In this document: positions 49,271 through 58,192 of the stretch, piece after piece | Layout: each line of letters begins with the position of its first letter | How positions within the stretch are numbered: position 1 is the first letter of the stretch | Assembly: GCF_024649945.1 (NCBI RefSeq) | Contig: NZ_JANKMS010000011.1 | Span: forward strand, 121,761-185,760 | Direction: 5' to 3' | DNA: 64,000 nt | Source: Flavobacterium panacis | GTDB taxonomy: Bacteria; Bacteroidota; Bacteroidia; Flavobacteriales; Flavobacteriaceae | Position numbers and translations under genes: made by a program | Notes under the pieces: model-generated | The model's database searches: none | Seen by the model: the letters and a program-made list of their open reading frames with translations, nothing else | Told to the model about the DNA's origin: nothing

Positions 49271-50050
49271 TTAGTAAACAATTTCTAATTTAAAAGAATT
49301 TTTTGCATCTCCTGCAGCTATTTCAGTAGCGTAGTTGCTGTTATTGTATTTGTAAGTAGGCTCTTCAGTTGTTGTTTGAGTAACTACACCTTTATTATCG
49401 TAAGCTACTGTAACTTTTTTCACTACATTATTTACAGAATAAAAATCGAAATAATCATTATCTAAATCGAATAAAGCTTTTACTCCAATAATATTAAGAA
49501 AAGGACTTTTCTTATTGTCAAAAGTATTTGTTACTTTATCTCTTTCACCATTAATATATTCTGAAGAAACAATATTTCCATTCTGGAAAGTATAAAGTGT
49601 AGTAGTATCGTATTTAATTTCAAATCTGTTATCTATATCAGACTCATTAGCATTAACTGTTCCGTTTGCATTGTAAACGTAAGTTAATTTACTCTGATAG
49701 TTTTTATTAGCTTCTCTAGTAGTAATTTTAGAGACTAATTTATCTCCTTCGTAAGCATAAACATCTGTAGAATACAAAACACTTGAACGGTATAATTCAA
49801 CTTTAGTAATAAGATCTCCTGTGTACGTAAAAACAGATCTTGAAGCATCTGAAAGAGCGATTTCTTTCAATTTGTTTCCATCATACGATAAAGTGTAGGT
49901 AAGACTTCCTGGTTTTCCGTTTTCTACAAGTGTTTCAGTAATTTTTTTTGGTAATAATACTACATCTGTAGCTTCTGACGAATCATCACTAGAACAAGAA
50001 GAAATTAGCACCATTGATAAAGCGCTAAAAAGGCATAAAATTTTTTTCAT
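49271..50050 (-). CDS. YD-like repeat lipoprotein 3
   Basis: Codon 16 of the open frame is preferred (MKKILCLFSALSMVLISSC), because it gives a lipoprotein signal and leaves a TACGTTTG promoter box at 50077-50084 upstream; the longer form would run through the box. The cysteine is followed by SSDDSSEATD. YTLSYDGNKLKEIAL, FTYTGDLITKVEL and KSPFLNIIGVKALFDLDND are shared with the gene at 46191, its closest relative. Probably surface exposed; the function is unknown. Confidence 0.77.
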   Translation of the reverse strand: MKKILCLFSALSMVLISSCSSDDSSEATDVVLLPKKITETLVENGKPGSLTYTLSYDGNKLKEIALSDASRSVFTYTGDLITKVELYRSSVLYSTDVYAYEGDKLVSKITTREANKNYQSKLTYVYNANGTVNANESDIDNRFEIKYDTTTLYTFQNGNIVSSEYINGERDKVTNTFDNKKSPFLNIIGVKALFDLDNDYFDFYSVNNVVKKVTVAYDNKGVVTQTTTEEPTYKYNNSNYATEIAAGDAKNSFKLEIVY

Positions 50051-50405
50051 TTTGACTTGGTTAAATTTGTTTGCTGCAAACGTAATACATCCCAAAATCT
50101 AAACCTTACGTGATTCCACACTCCAAAAAAAATATGCATCAAAATCTTCATAACCTATTACTAAAAAGCAAAATACGTTGTGTAAAAATTTTAAACAAAA
50201 ACAAATTATGCACTAATCCATCTTCTTTTTTTTTCTATTTTTTATTACTTCAGATTAAAAAAACTGCGTTAAAATATTAAAACATAACAACAAAAAAACA
50301 TTGACAAGTTTACCTGTAAAAAATTTACCTTTTAAATAACAAAAATGAACTTCACAAACTAAAACAATTCCTTATTTTTGCATCTTCCATTTTTTTAAAT
50401 CACTT
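50051..50405. other. 355-bp AT-rich intergenic region
   Basis: It holds the divergent promoters of lipoprotein 3 (TACGTTTG on the minus strand, 50077-50084) and of the ABC exporter (TATTTTTG, 50373-50380). The rest is A/T runs without an open frame, hairpin or repeat that I can support. Confidence 0.6.
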
Positions 50406-52151
50406 ATGAAATTATTATATACTTACATCATCAAACATAAAATGCTTTTATTTTTTGCTTTGATAATGGCTTCTATCAACATTTGTTTCAGTTTATCAGA
50501 CTCAGTAATTACAGGAAAACTAATGCAGGATTGCGGGGTTGGACTGGCAAAATACAAAGGAAACGAAATCGGTTTTATTAAATCATTGTCTTTCTGGCTT
50601 GGACTTTCGCTTGGAGCAGCCATGATTTCCAGAATTACTAAAAACTTTCAGGATTATTTTACGAATGTGGTTATTCAGCGTACAGGTGCACAAATGTATA
50701 CTGATGGAATCAAAAAATCACTTGATCTTCCTTACGCCGAATTTGAAGATCAACGAAGTGGTGAAACTTTAAGCAAACTGACTAAAGTTAGAATTGATTC
50801 TGAAAAATTAATTACACTTTCTATTTCGCTAATTTTCCAAACCATTATCGGATTCATCTTCGTAATCGTTTATGTAGCAAGAATTGATTTGAGAATTTCT
50901 ATTATCTTTTTAGTTACAGCTCCAATCATTGCTTTGGTTAGTTTGTATTTAGGAAAGAAAATCAAAATCGTTTCTAGAAAAATTGTAAATCAGACTAATG
51001 CGCTTGCGGGTTCTACAACAGAAAGTTTACGAAATATCGAATTGGTAAAAAGTCTTGGACTGACATATCAAGAAGAAAAACGTTTAAACTTAAATACTTT
51101 CAAAATTCTTCAATTAGAATTAGAGAAAATTCGTTTTATCAGAAGTTTGAGTTTTATTCAAGGGACAACTGTTCACTTTTTAAGAACTTGCGTAGTTTTT
51201 GCACTTTACTATTTCCTATTTGGAGGAAAAATCATCGTTGGTGATTTATTGACGATGGTATTTTTTACTTTCTTCATTTTTGGTCCATTACAGGAATTAG
51301 GAAACTTTATTATTGCGCTGAATGAAACGAAAGTTTCTATGGAGAACTTCAAACACTTATTGAATGCTCCAAAAGAGTTTCGTCCAAAAAGTCCTAAACA
51401 TATTGGAGCAATTCAGAAACTACTTTTCGAGAATGTTAGTTTTCAACACAAAACAGCAAAGTTTAAAGCAGTTGAAAATATTAATTTCGAAATCAAACAA
51501 GGACAAACCGTTGCCTTTGTTGGTCCGTCTGGATCTGGAAAAACAACTTTAGTGAAATTATTAGTCGGATTATACACTCCTGCAGAAGGTCAAGTTTTGT
51601 ATAACGATATTGATTCTACAGATGTTGATTTGTTAGATTTAAGAAAACAACTTGGTTTTGTAACACAAGATGCTCAATTATTTTCTGGAACCATTCGTGA
51701 AAACTTATTATTCGTTAAGCCAAACGCAACCGACGAGGATTTATATGATGCCCTAAAACGTGCCAGCTGTGATAAACTTCTAAGACGTGCTGAAGACGGC
51801 TTAAATACTACAATTGGTGAAGGTGGAATCAAAGTTTCGGGTGGAGAAAAACAACGTTTATCTATCGCGAGAGCAATCTTAAGAAACCCGAATTTATTGA
51901 TTTTTGACGAAGCAACTTCTGCTTTAGATTCTATCACCGAAGAAGAAATCAACGATACGATTAGAAATATCTCAGACAAAAACAGAATTACTGTTTTAAT
52001 CGCTCACCGTTTGTCTACTGTAATGCATGCTGATAAAATATTTGTTCTGGAACAAGGTAAAATCATCGAACAAGGCAAACACGAAGATTTGATTGTAGAA
52101 AAAGGATTGTATTACGCAATGTGGCGCCAGCAGATTGGGGAGCGTAAGTAA
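50406..52151 (+). CDS. ABC exporter, fused permease and ATPase (MsbA-like)
   Basis: A 581-residue half-transporter. Six membrane helices (about 10-310) are followed by the ATPase with Walker A GPSGSGKTT, the Q-loop VTQDAQLFSGTIRENLLF, the signature VSGGEKQRLSIARA, Walker B LLIFDEATSALD and the switch histidine in VLIAHRLSTV. It should work as a homodimer exporting lipids, peptides or drugs; the substrate is not readable. It is monocistronic, and its end is followed by the left repeat arm of the GxxExxY cassette. Confidence 0.9.
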   Translation: MKLLYTYIIKHKMLLFFALIMASINICFSLSDSVITGKLMQDCGVGLAKYKGNEIGFIKSLSFWLGLSLGAAMISRITKNFQDYFTNVVIQRTGAQMYTDGIKKSLDLPYAEFEDQRSGETLSKLTKVRIDSEKLITLSISLIFQTIIGFIFVIVYVARIDLRISIIFLVTAPIIALVSLYLGKKIKIVSRKIVNQTNALAGSTTESLRNIELVKSLGLTYQEEKRLNLNTFKILQLELEKIRFIRSLSFIQGTTVHFLRTCVVFALYYFLFGGKIIVGDLLTMVFFTFFIFGPLQELGNFIIALNETKVSMENFKHLLNAPKEFRPKSPKHIGAIQKLLFENVSFQHKTAKFKAVENINFEIKQGQTVAFVGPSGSGKTTLVKLLVGLYTPAEGQVLYNDIDSTDVDLLDLRKQLGFVTQDAQLFSGTIRENLLFVKPNATDEDLYDALKRASCDKLLRRAEDGLNTTIGEGGIKVSGGEKQRLSIARAILRNPNLLIFDEATSALDSITEEEINDTIRNISDKNRITVLIAHRLSTVMHADKIFVLEQGKIIEQGKHEDLIVEKGLYYAMWRQQIGERK

Positions 52152-52175
52152 CTCTATTTTTGTATGAAGAAATAA

Positions 52176-52222
52176 TCTCGCAAAGACGCAGAGTCGCAAA
52201 GTTTTTTTTTAAGCTTTGCGAC
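52176..52222. repeat. Left repeat arm of the GxxExxY cassette
   Basis: A 26-base copy (core CGCAAAGACGCAGAGTCG) at 52176-52201 is followed by a T-run and by the partial inverted copy CTTTGCGAC at 52214-52222, making a short hairpin after the ABC gene. Confidence 0.8.
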
Positions 52223-52246
52223 TTTTTCTTTGCTCGTTTTTAAGTT

Positions 52247-52624
52247 TTATAAGTTTGAAACTACTCTTTTTATTCCAAACTTAATTATTGGGACGTTGAA
52301 ATTGATTAACAAACCTAATTTCATCTTTGTTATTTTAAGATAAGTTAAAACTTGTTTAGCATGTACATCTGTAATTTGCTCAATTGATTTGATCTCTAAT
52401 ATCACTTTACTTTCAACTACTAAATCAGCTCTAAAACCAATATCTAAATTTATTTGATCCCAAATTACAGGTAATACCTTTTGTCTTTCTACACTTAAGC
52501 CTCTTTTAGTTAATTCGTGAAACAAGATCGCTTCATAAACAGATTCTAATAATCCAGGCCCAAGCTTCACATGTATTTTATAACAAACATCAACCACAAC
52601 AGCCGAAATTTCATTCTCAGTCAT
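52247..52624 (-). CDS. GxxExxY protein (PD-(D/E)XK nuclease-like)
   Basis: A 125-residue protein with the defining G24-x-x-E27-x-x-Y30 (GPGLLESVY). D67 in GFRADLVV and E77-x-K79 in VILEIKS complete a PD-(D/E)XK-type active site, with Q91 in KQVLTYL as a further conserved polar residue. The family is common in Bacteroidota and its biological role is not established. The gene is bracketed by inverted repeats of the CGCAAAGACGCAGAG family, which suggests that the two travel or work together. Confidence 0.88.
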   Translation of the reverse strand: MTENEISAVVVDVCYKIHVKLGPGLLESVYEAILFHELTKRGLSVERQKVLPVIWDQINLDIGFRADLVVESKVILEIKSIEQITDVHAKQVLTYLKITKMKLGLLINFNVPIIKFGIKRVVSNL

Positions 52625-52691
52625 TTCATATTGTTTTTAAGTATAAACTTACAAAATTAGGTTTTAAAAAATAAACCCAAAAGAATAAAAA

Positions 52692-52794
52692 AACTTTGCG
52701 TCTCTGCGTCTTTGCGAGATTAACTACACCACGCTTAAATAAAAAAGTCGCAAAGCTTAAAAAAAACTTTGCGACTCTGCGTCTTTGCGAGATT
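52692..52794. repeat. Right repeat arms of the GxxExxY cassette
   Basis: Two copies in the orientation opposite to the left arm: ACTTTGCGTCTCTGCG (starting about 52692) and ACTTTGCGACTCTGCGTC within 52766-52794, the second preceded by GTCGCAAAG at 52747-52755, so it also forms a short hairpin. The last copy ends 5 bases before the alaS stop codon. Confidence 0.8.
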
Positions 52795-52799
52795 AAAAA

Positions 52800-55439
52800 T
52801 TACTTTAAGAAATCCACCGCTTTAGAAAGTGCCTCAGCAATTCCGTCAACATTTTTACCTCCTGCAGTTGCGAAGAAAGGCTGTCCTCCTCCTCCACCTT
52901 GGATGTATTTACCTAATTCACGAACAACCTGTCCAGCGTTTAAGTTTTTGCTTGTTACAATTTCTTTAGAAACATAACATGTCAACATTGGTTTTCCTTC
53001 GTGAGCTGTAGCCAAAACAATAAATAAATCGTTATAAGCATTACCTAACTCATAAGCCAAATCTTTTGCTCCTTCTGGATTTAAATCCACTTGTCTAGCT
53101 AAGAATCGAACTCCGTTGATTTCTTGTAATTCTTTAGCCAAATCAGCTTTCATATTTTTAGCTTTATCTTTTAATAAAGCTTCCAATTGTTTTTTCAATT
53201 GAGCATTTTCATCTTGCAATGCCAAAATCGATTTTACAGGATCTTGAGCATTTTTAAGCGCTTCTTTAATTTCGCCTAAAGAGACAGCCTGAGACTCAAA
53301 ATATTCTTTTGCAGCTTCACTTGTAATTGCCTCGATTCTTCTAATTCCAGCTGCAACTGCTCCTTCAGAAACAATTTTGAAATGCCAGATATCAGATGTA
53401 TTCGCAACGTGAGTTCCTCCGCATAATTCGACAGAATCACCGAATTTAATCGTACGGACTAAATCGCCATATTTTTCTCCAAACAAAGCAATTGCACCAT
53501 CTTCAAGAGCTTGTTCTTTTGGAATTGCTCTTTTCTCGATTAATGGTAAACTCTCACGAATTCTTGCGTTTACAAAGTTCTCTACTTCTACCAATTCTTC
53601 ATCTGTAACTTTAGCAAAATGAGAAAAGTCAAAACGTAAAGATGCATTTCTTACCATCGAACCTTTTTGTTCAATATGAGTTCCTAAAATCTTACGTAAA
53701 CCTTGGTGCAACAAATGCGTAGCCGAGTGGTTAGACGAAGTTTTAGCTCTTTGGTTGGCATCAACAACAGCATTAAAAGTTCCAGTAAGATTTTCTGGTA
53801 ACGATTTTGCTAAATGTACCGTTTGATTATTTTCTTTTTTAGTATCTATAATGTAAACGATATCACCGTTTTGTGCTTCAAGATATCCTTTATCACCAGT
53901 TTGCCCACCGCTTTCTCCATAAAATGGAGTTGCATTGAAAACCAATTGGAATATCTCTCCGTCTTTTGCACTTTCAACTCTACGGTATTTAGTGATTTTC
54001 ACTTGGTGAGACAATCTGTCATAACCAACAAATTCCTGAACATCATCTTCAACAATAACATTCCAATCTCCAGCAGTCACTTTTGAAGCGGCACGAGATC
54101 TTTCTTTTTGTAATTGTAATTGTTCTTTGAAACCTTCCTCATCCAGTTTCAATCCTTTTTCTGAAAGAATCAAAGCCGTTAAATCGATTGGGAAGCCGTA
54201 TGTATCATACAATTCGAAAGCTTTTTTACCATCGATTGTATCGCCAGTATTGTTTAAAATTACAGCATCTAAAAGAATCAATCCTTGATCTAATGTTTTA
54301 AGGAAAGAGTTTTCTTCTTCACGAATTACATTTGAACAAAGTGCTTTTTGTGTTCTAATTTCTGGGAACGAATCACCCATTTGCTCACTTAAAGTTTCAA
54401 CCAATTTGAAAATAAACGGTTCTTTAGTTCCTAAGAAAGTAAAACCGTAACGAATAGCACGACGTAAAATTCTACGAATTACATAACCAGCTCCTGTGTT
54501 AGATGGCAACTGACCGTCTGCAATAGCAAAAGCTACCGCACGAACGTGATCGGCAACAACACGAATAGCGATATTCATTTTATTTTGTTCATCACTAATG
54601 TTTTTTACTTCATTAGATGTATATTTTGCTCCGGTAATCGTTTCAATTTCTCTAATTAGAGGCATGAAAACATCAGTATCATAATTCGATGTTTTTCCTT
54701 GCAAAGCCATACACAAACGCTCAAATCCCATTCCGGTATCTACGTGTTGTGCTGGAAGTTTTTCCAAAGAACCATCTGCTTTACGGTTGAATTCCATGAA
54801 TACATTATTCCAGATTTCAACAACCTGAGGATTATCCCCATTCACTTCTCCTTTTCCTGGTTTCAGAGCTTTTTCTTCTGCAGAACGTAAATCAACGTGA
54901 ATTTCAGAACAAGGTCCACATGGCCCTTGATCTCCCATTTCCCAGAAATTATCTTTTTTATTTCCTAAAATAATTCTGTCTTCATCGATTAAAGTCTTCC
55001 AGATATCCCAAGCTTCTTGGTCAAACGGAACGTTATCTTCTTTACTACCTTCAAAAACAGAAACATAAAGGTTTTCTTTTGGGATTTTATAAACCTCAGT
55101 CAATAATTCCCAAGCCCAATTGATTGCTTCTTTTTTGAAATAATCACCAAAAGACCAGTTTCCTAACATTTCGAACATGGTATGGTGATAAGTATCGATA
55201 CCTACCTCTTCAAGATCATTGTGTTTTCCTGAAACACGAAGACATTTTTGCGTATCGGCTATTCTTGGACTTTTTGGAGTTCCGTTCCCTAAGAAAAATT
55301 CTTTAAACTGGGCCATTCCCGAGTTATTGAACATTAGAGTTGGGTCATCTTTAAGGACAATAGGAGCTGATGGGACAATAGTATGTCCTTTACTCTCAAA
55401 AAAATCTAAAAATTGTTTACGTACGTCTTGTGATTTCAT
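52800..55439 (-). CDS. alaS: Alanyl-tRNA synthetase
   Basis: An 879-residue class II enzyme that charges tRNA-Ala. The catalytic part has FNNSGMAQFKEFFLG and HHTMFEMLGNWSFGDYF; the editing domain has SNHSATHLLH and CGGTHVANTSDIW, whose histidines and cysteine bind zinc; the C-terminal DHHA1 part ends with the glycine-rich IQGGGGGQPFFATAGG. Length is normal. The gene is read toward the repeat block and GxxExxY gene. Confidence 0.97.
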   Translation of the reverse strand: MKSQDVRKQFLDFFESKGHTIVPSAPIVLKDDPTLMFNNSGMAQFKEFFLGNGTPKSPRIADTQKCLRVSGKHNDLEEVGIDTYHHTMFEMLGNWSFGDYFKKEAINWAWELLTEVYKIPKENLYVSVFEGSKEDNVPFDQEAWDIWKTLIDEDRIILGNKKDNFWEMGDQGPCGPCSEIHVDLRSAEEKALKPGKGEVNGDNPQVVEIWNNVFMEFNRKADGSLEKLPAQHVDTGMGFERLCMALQGKTSNYDTDVFMPLIREIETITGAKYTSNEVKNISDEQNKMNIAIRVVADHVRAVAFAIADGQLPSNTGAGYVIRRILRRAIRYGFTFLGTKEPFIFKLVETLSEQMGDSFPEIRTQKALCSNVIREEENSFLKTLDQGLILLDAVILNNTGDTIDGKKAFELYDTYGFPIDLTALILSEKGLKLDEEGFKEQLQLQKERSRAASKVTAGDWNVIVEDDVQEFVGYDRLSHQVKITKYRRVESAKDGEIFQLVFNATPFYGESGGQTGDKGYLEAQNGDIVYIIDTKKENNQTVHLAKSLPENLTGTFNAVVDANQRAKTSSNHSATHLLHQGLRKILGTHIEQKGSMVRNASLRFDFSHFAKVTDEELVEVENFVNARIRESLPLIEKRAIPKEQALEDGAIALFGEKYGDLVRTIKFGDSVELCGGTHVANTSDIWHFKIVSEGAVAAGIRRIEAITSEAAKEYFESQAVSLGEIKEALKNAQDPVKSILALQDENAQLKKQLEALLKDKAKNMKADLAKELQEINGVRFLARQVDLNPEGAKDLAYELGNAYNDLFIVLATAHEGKPMLTCYVSKEIVTSKNLNAGQVVRELGKYIQGGGGGQPFFATAGGKNVDGIAEALSKAVDFLK

Positions 55440-55718
55440 CTTTTAATTAGAAAATGTGTCTGTTTAATGTGTTAATTTGATAATGTGATAATTAGCAATC
55501 ATTTCCAATTACTAATGCGTTAATTTTTAAAATCAGAGCTTAAAAACTTATGTTTTACAACAATAAATTCGCTATTTTGCGCATTATATAATTTAAGTAA
55601 TTCCCCAAAATTATCAAATTATTTTGTTCTTGTAAAAAAGTCCCAAACGACCGAAACATTTAATATTATTGTTCGTCTAAGTTATTTTACAAGCTGCAAA
55701 AATAGCGTATTTTAAAAT
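55440..55718. other. 279-bp intergenic region with TTTGATAATGTG repeat
   Basis: Between the divergent alaS and M23 peptidase genes. At 55449-55496 it has a degenerate tandem phrase (AATGTGTTAATTTGATAATG...) related to those at 28881-28912 and 29041-29072. The rest is AT-rich; I see no clear promoter with both elements. Confidence 0.55.
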
Positions 55719-56696
55719 ATGGCGAAAGTAAAATATTATTACGACTCAGAAAATCTGGCTTATACGAAAATAAAAACCAGAAAAAGAATAAAAATTGGTT
55801 ACGCATTACTGTTTTTATTAGCCTCGGCACTATTTGGATTTTTAGTTTTTGTACTATTAATTAATACTCCTTATTTCGAAACCCCAAAAGATCGTTTACA
55901 GGCACGTGAAATTGAAAATCTAAAACTTCAATATTCCATTTTGAATAAAAAACTGGACGAGATTGATGAAGTTGCAGACGCATTAGAAGAACGAGACAAT
56001 AACATTTATAGAATTTATTTTAATAAAACTGAAATTCCAGATTCTATTAGAAAATCGGGTTTTAGAAATCCCGAAAGATATAAAGTTTTAGAAGGCTATA
56101 ATAATTCGCAATTGGTATTAAACACCACTAAAAGAGTGGATAAGCTTTCTAAACAATTGGCCATTCAATCCAAATCTTTAGATGATATTTTAAAATTAGC
56201 TGGAGCTAAAGAAAATTTATTGTTAGCAATTCCTGCCATTCAGCCAGTTCGAAATGAAAATTTAAAACGTGTCGCGTCAGGTTTTGGATATCGTATTGAT
56301 CCTTTCACAAAAGTGAGAAAAATGCATAATGGTATGGATTTCACTGCAAATACAGGCGCTCCGATCTATGCAACTGGAGATGGTGTGGTAGAAAGAGCTG
56401 ACAATACTGCTTCTGGATATGGGAATCATATTGTGATCAGGCATGGTTTTGGTTATGAAAGTTTATACGCTCATTTAAGCAAGTATAATTGTAAACCAGG
56501 ACAACATGTCAAACGTGGAGATGTGATTGGCTATGTTGGAAGCACAGGAAGATCTGAAGGGCCGCATTGTCATTATGAAGTGCATAAAGATGGAAAAATC
56601 GTAAATCCTTTGAATTTTTATTACGGAAATATTTCAGCCGCAGAATATGTAGCAATTTCACAAATGGCCAACCAAGAAAACCAATCATTAGATTAA
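55719..56696 (+). CDS. M23 (LytM-type) peptidoglycan endopeptidase
   Basis: A 325-residue protein with a cytoplasmic N-terminus, one span (GYALLFLLASALFGFLVFVL), a coiled region (about 60-115) and the M23 domain from about residue 190. The zinc ligands are in HNGMDF and HCHYEV, and YGNHIVIRHGFGYESLYAH is a family core. It cleaves cell-wall cross-links or acts in cell division/shape as other membrane-bound M23 proteins do. It lies 49 bases before the merR-type gene. Confidence 0.92.
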   Translation: MAKVKYYYDSENLAYTKIKTRKRIKIGYALLFLLASALFGFLVFVLLINTPYFETPKDRLQAREIENLKLQYSILNKKLDEIDEVADALEERDNNIYRIYFNKTEIPDSIRKSGFRNPERYKVLEGYNNSQLVLNTTKRVDKLSKQLAIQSKSLDDILKLAGAKENLLLAIPAIQPVRNENLKRVASGFGYRIDPFTKVRKMHNGMDFTANTGAPIYATGDGVVERADNTASGYGNHIVIRHGFGYESLYAHLSKYNCKPGQHVKRGDVIGYVGSTGRSEGPHCHYEVHKDGKIVNPLNFYYGNISAAEYVAISQMANQENQSLD

Positions 56697-56712
56697 TATT
56701 CCGAAAAAATAG

Positions 56713-56720
56713 TATTTTTG
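56713..56720 (+). promoter_or_regulatory. Promoter -7 box of the MerR-family gene
   Basis: TATTTTTG stands 25 bases before the start at 56746, so the MerR-LemA-TPM genes can be transcribed apart from the peptidase gene. Confidence 0.5.
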
Positions 56721-56745
56721 AAGTAAAATAGAAAAAAACGAATCC

Positions 56746-57078
56746 ATGCATATTGAACTTTCTAAAGACAAAAGATATTACAGTATTGGCGAAGTAGCCA
56801 AAGCTTTTAATGTCAATGCTTCTTTAATACGCTTTTGGGACAGTGAATTTGATATTCTAAAACCTAAAAAAAATGCAAAAGGAAACAGAATGTTCACGCC
56901 TGAAGATATTACAAACCTTCAATTAATTTACCATTTAGTAAAAGAAAGAGGTTTTACACTTGAAGGAGCCAAAATACACTTAAAAGAAGGTCAGAAGAAA
57001 ACGTTAGATAAATTCGAAATAATACGTAAATTAGAGTCGATAAAAACGCAATTGAACGACATCAAAAACGAATTGTAA
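56746..57078 (+). CDS. MerR-family transcriptional regulator, short
   Basis: A 110-residue protein with the MerR winged helix at its start (YYSIGEVAKAFNVNASLIRFW) and the second part NRMFTPEDITNLQLIYHLVKERGFTLEGA. A dimerisation helix closes the protein; there is no effector domain, so it cannot bind a metal or drug in the way of classic MerR proteins. It precedes lemA by 34 bases and may control or simply accompany the LemA/TPM genes. Confidence 0.9.
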   Translation: MHIELSKDKRYYSIGEVAKAFNVNASLIRFWDSEFDILKPKKNAKGNRMFTPEDITNLQLIYHLVKERGFTLEGAKIHLKEGQKKTLDKFEIIRKLESIKTQLNDIKNEL

Positions 57079-57112
57079 TTAAAACTAGAAATAAACTTAA
57101 ATCAAAACAAAT

Positions 57113-57697
57113 ATGAAAAAGTGGTTAATCCCTGTAGGAATTATTATAGCACTTATTGCTATTATCGCATTTTGGTCGATTGGTATTAAAAATACTGCTT
57201 TGCAACACAGCCAAGCTGTAAATAAAGAATGGGGAAATGTTCAAACGGCTTACCAAAGACGTAATGATCTTATCGGGAATTTAGTAAACACTGTAAAAGG
57301 TGCCGCTGATTTTGAAAAAGGAACTTTAACAGCAGTAATCGAAGCTCGTGCAAAAGCGACTTCTGTAACTATTGATCCAAGCAACGTTACACCAGAACAA
57401 TTAGCAGCATTTAATCAAGCTCAAAGTGGTGTATCTTCATCATTATCAAGATTATTGGTTTCTGTTGAGCAATATCCAACTTTAAAAACAAATGAAAATT
57501 TCTTAAAGTTACAGGATGAATTAGCTAGTACTGAAAATCAGATTTTAACTGCTAGAACTCGTTTTAACGAAGCTGTACAAGTTTATAACGGATATGTTTT
57601 AAAAATTCCAAACAACTGGTTCTTGAGCGAATACAAAGAAAAACCATACTTTGAAGCGTCTACTGGAGCAGACAAACCTGTTGAAGTAAAATTCTAA
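57113..57697 (+). CDS. lemA: LemA family protein
   Basis: A 194-residue LemA protein: an N-terminal membrane anchor (WLIPVGIIIALIAIIAFW), then a four-helix bundle with NKEWGNVQTAYQRRNDLIGN and LVNTVKGAADFEKGTL, and the end segment VYNGYVLKIPNNWF. The family's exact function is unknown. Genes for LemA and TPM-domain proteins occur together in many bacteria, as they do here, which suggests a joint envelope role. Confidence 0.94.
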   Translation: MKKWLIPVGIIIALIAIIAFWSIGIKNTALQHSQAVNKEWGNVQTAYQRRNDLIGNLVNTVKGAADFEKGTLTAVIEARAKATSVTIDPSNVTPEQLAAFNQAQSGVSSSLSRLLVSVEQYPTLKTNENFLKLQDELASTENQILTARTRFNEAVQVYNGYVLKIPNNWFLSEYKEKPYFEASTGADKPVEVKF

Positions 57698-57751
57698 TAG
57701 GTCTTAGACAAAAAATCTAAAATCAGCAATCTAAACTCTAAAATTAATCAG

Positions 57752-58189
57752 ATGTCAAAAGTAGAAGATTTTTTAACCAAAGAAGAAGAGCAAGAAATTG
57801 TTGAAGCTATTCGTATGGCCGAAAATAATACTTCTGGCGAAATTAGAGTTCATATAGAAAAAACAACTTCTAAAGCTCATTACGATAGAGCTTTAGAAGT
57901 TTTTCACGATTTAAGAATGGATGAAACTAAATTGCAAAATGGTGTACTACTCTATTTTGCAGTTGAAGACAAAAATTTTGTAATCTGTGGAGATAAAGGA
58001 ATTAATGATTTGGTATCGAATGATTTTTGGGATTGTACCAAAGATGTAATGACGAATCATTTTAAATCGGGAAACTTTAAACAAGGTATTGTCGATGGCA
58101 TCTTAAATGCTGGAGAGCAATTAAAAAAATACTTCCCTTCTACGGAAGACGATACTAATGAACTATCAAACGAAATCTCAAAAGGATAA
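57752..58189 (+). CDS. TPM domain protein, short
   Basis: A 145-residue soluble protein with the TPM fold: FLTKEEEQEIVEAIRMAE, NNTSGEIRVHIE, NGVLLYFAVEDKNFVICG and FKQGIVDGILNAGEQLKKY. It has no signal or span, so it is cytoplasmic or acts at the inner membrane. It starts 54 bases after lemA and ends 3 bases before the next TPM gene, giving a lemA-TPM-TPM operon. Confidence 0.9.
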   Translation: MSKVEDFLTKEEEQEIVEAIRMAENNTSGEIRVHIEKTTSKAHYDRALEVFHDLRMDETKLQNGVLLYFAVEDKNFVICGDKGINDLVSNDFWDCTKDVMTNHFKSGNFKQGIVDGILNAGEQLKKYFPSTEDDTNELSNEISKG

Positions 58190-58192
58190 ATA

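Noticed and set aside
52176..52794. Insertion sequence around the GxxExxY gene
   Set aside because: There is no transposase, and I could not find target-site duplications outside the arms; it is reported as a repeat-bracketed cassette instead.
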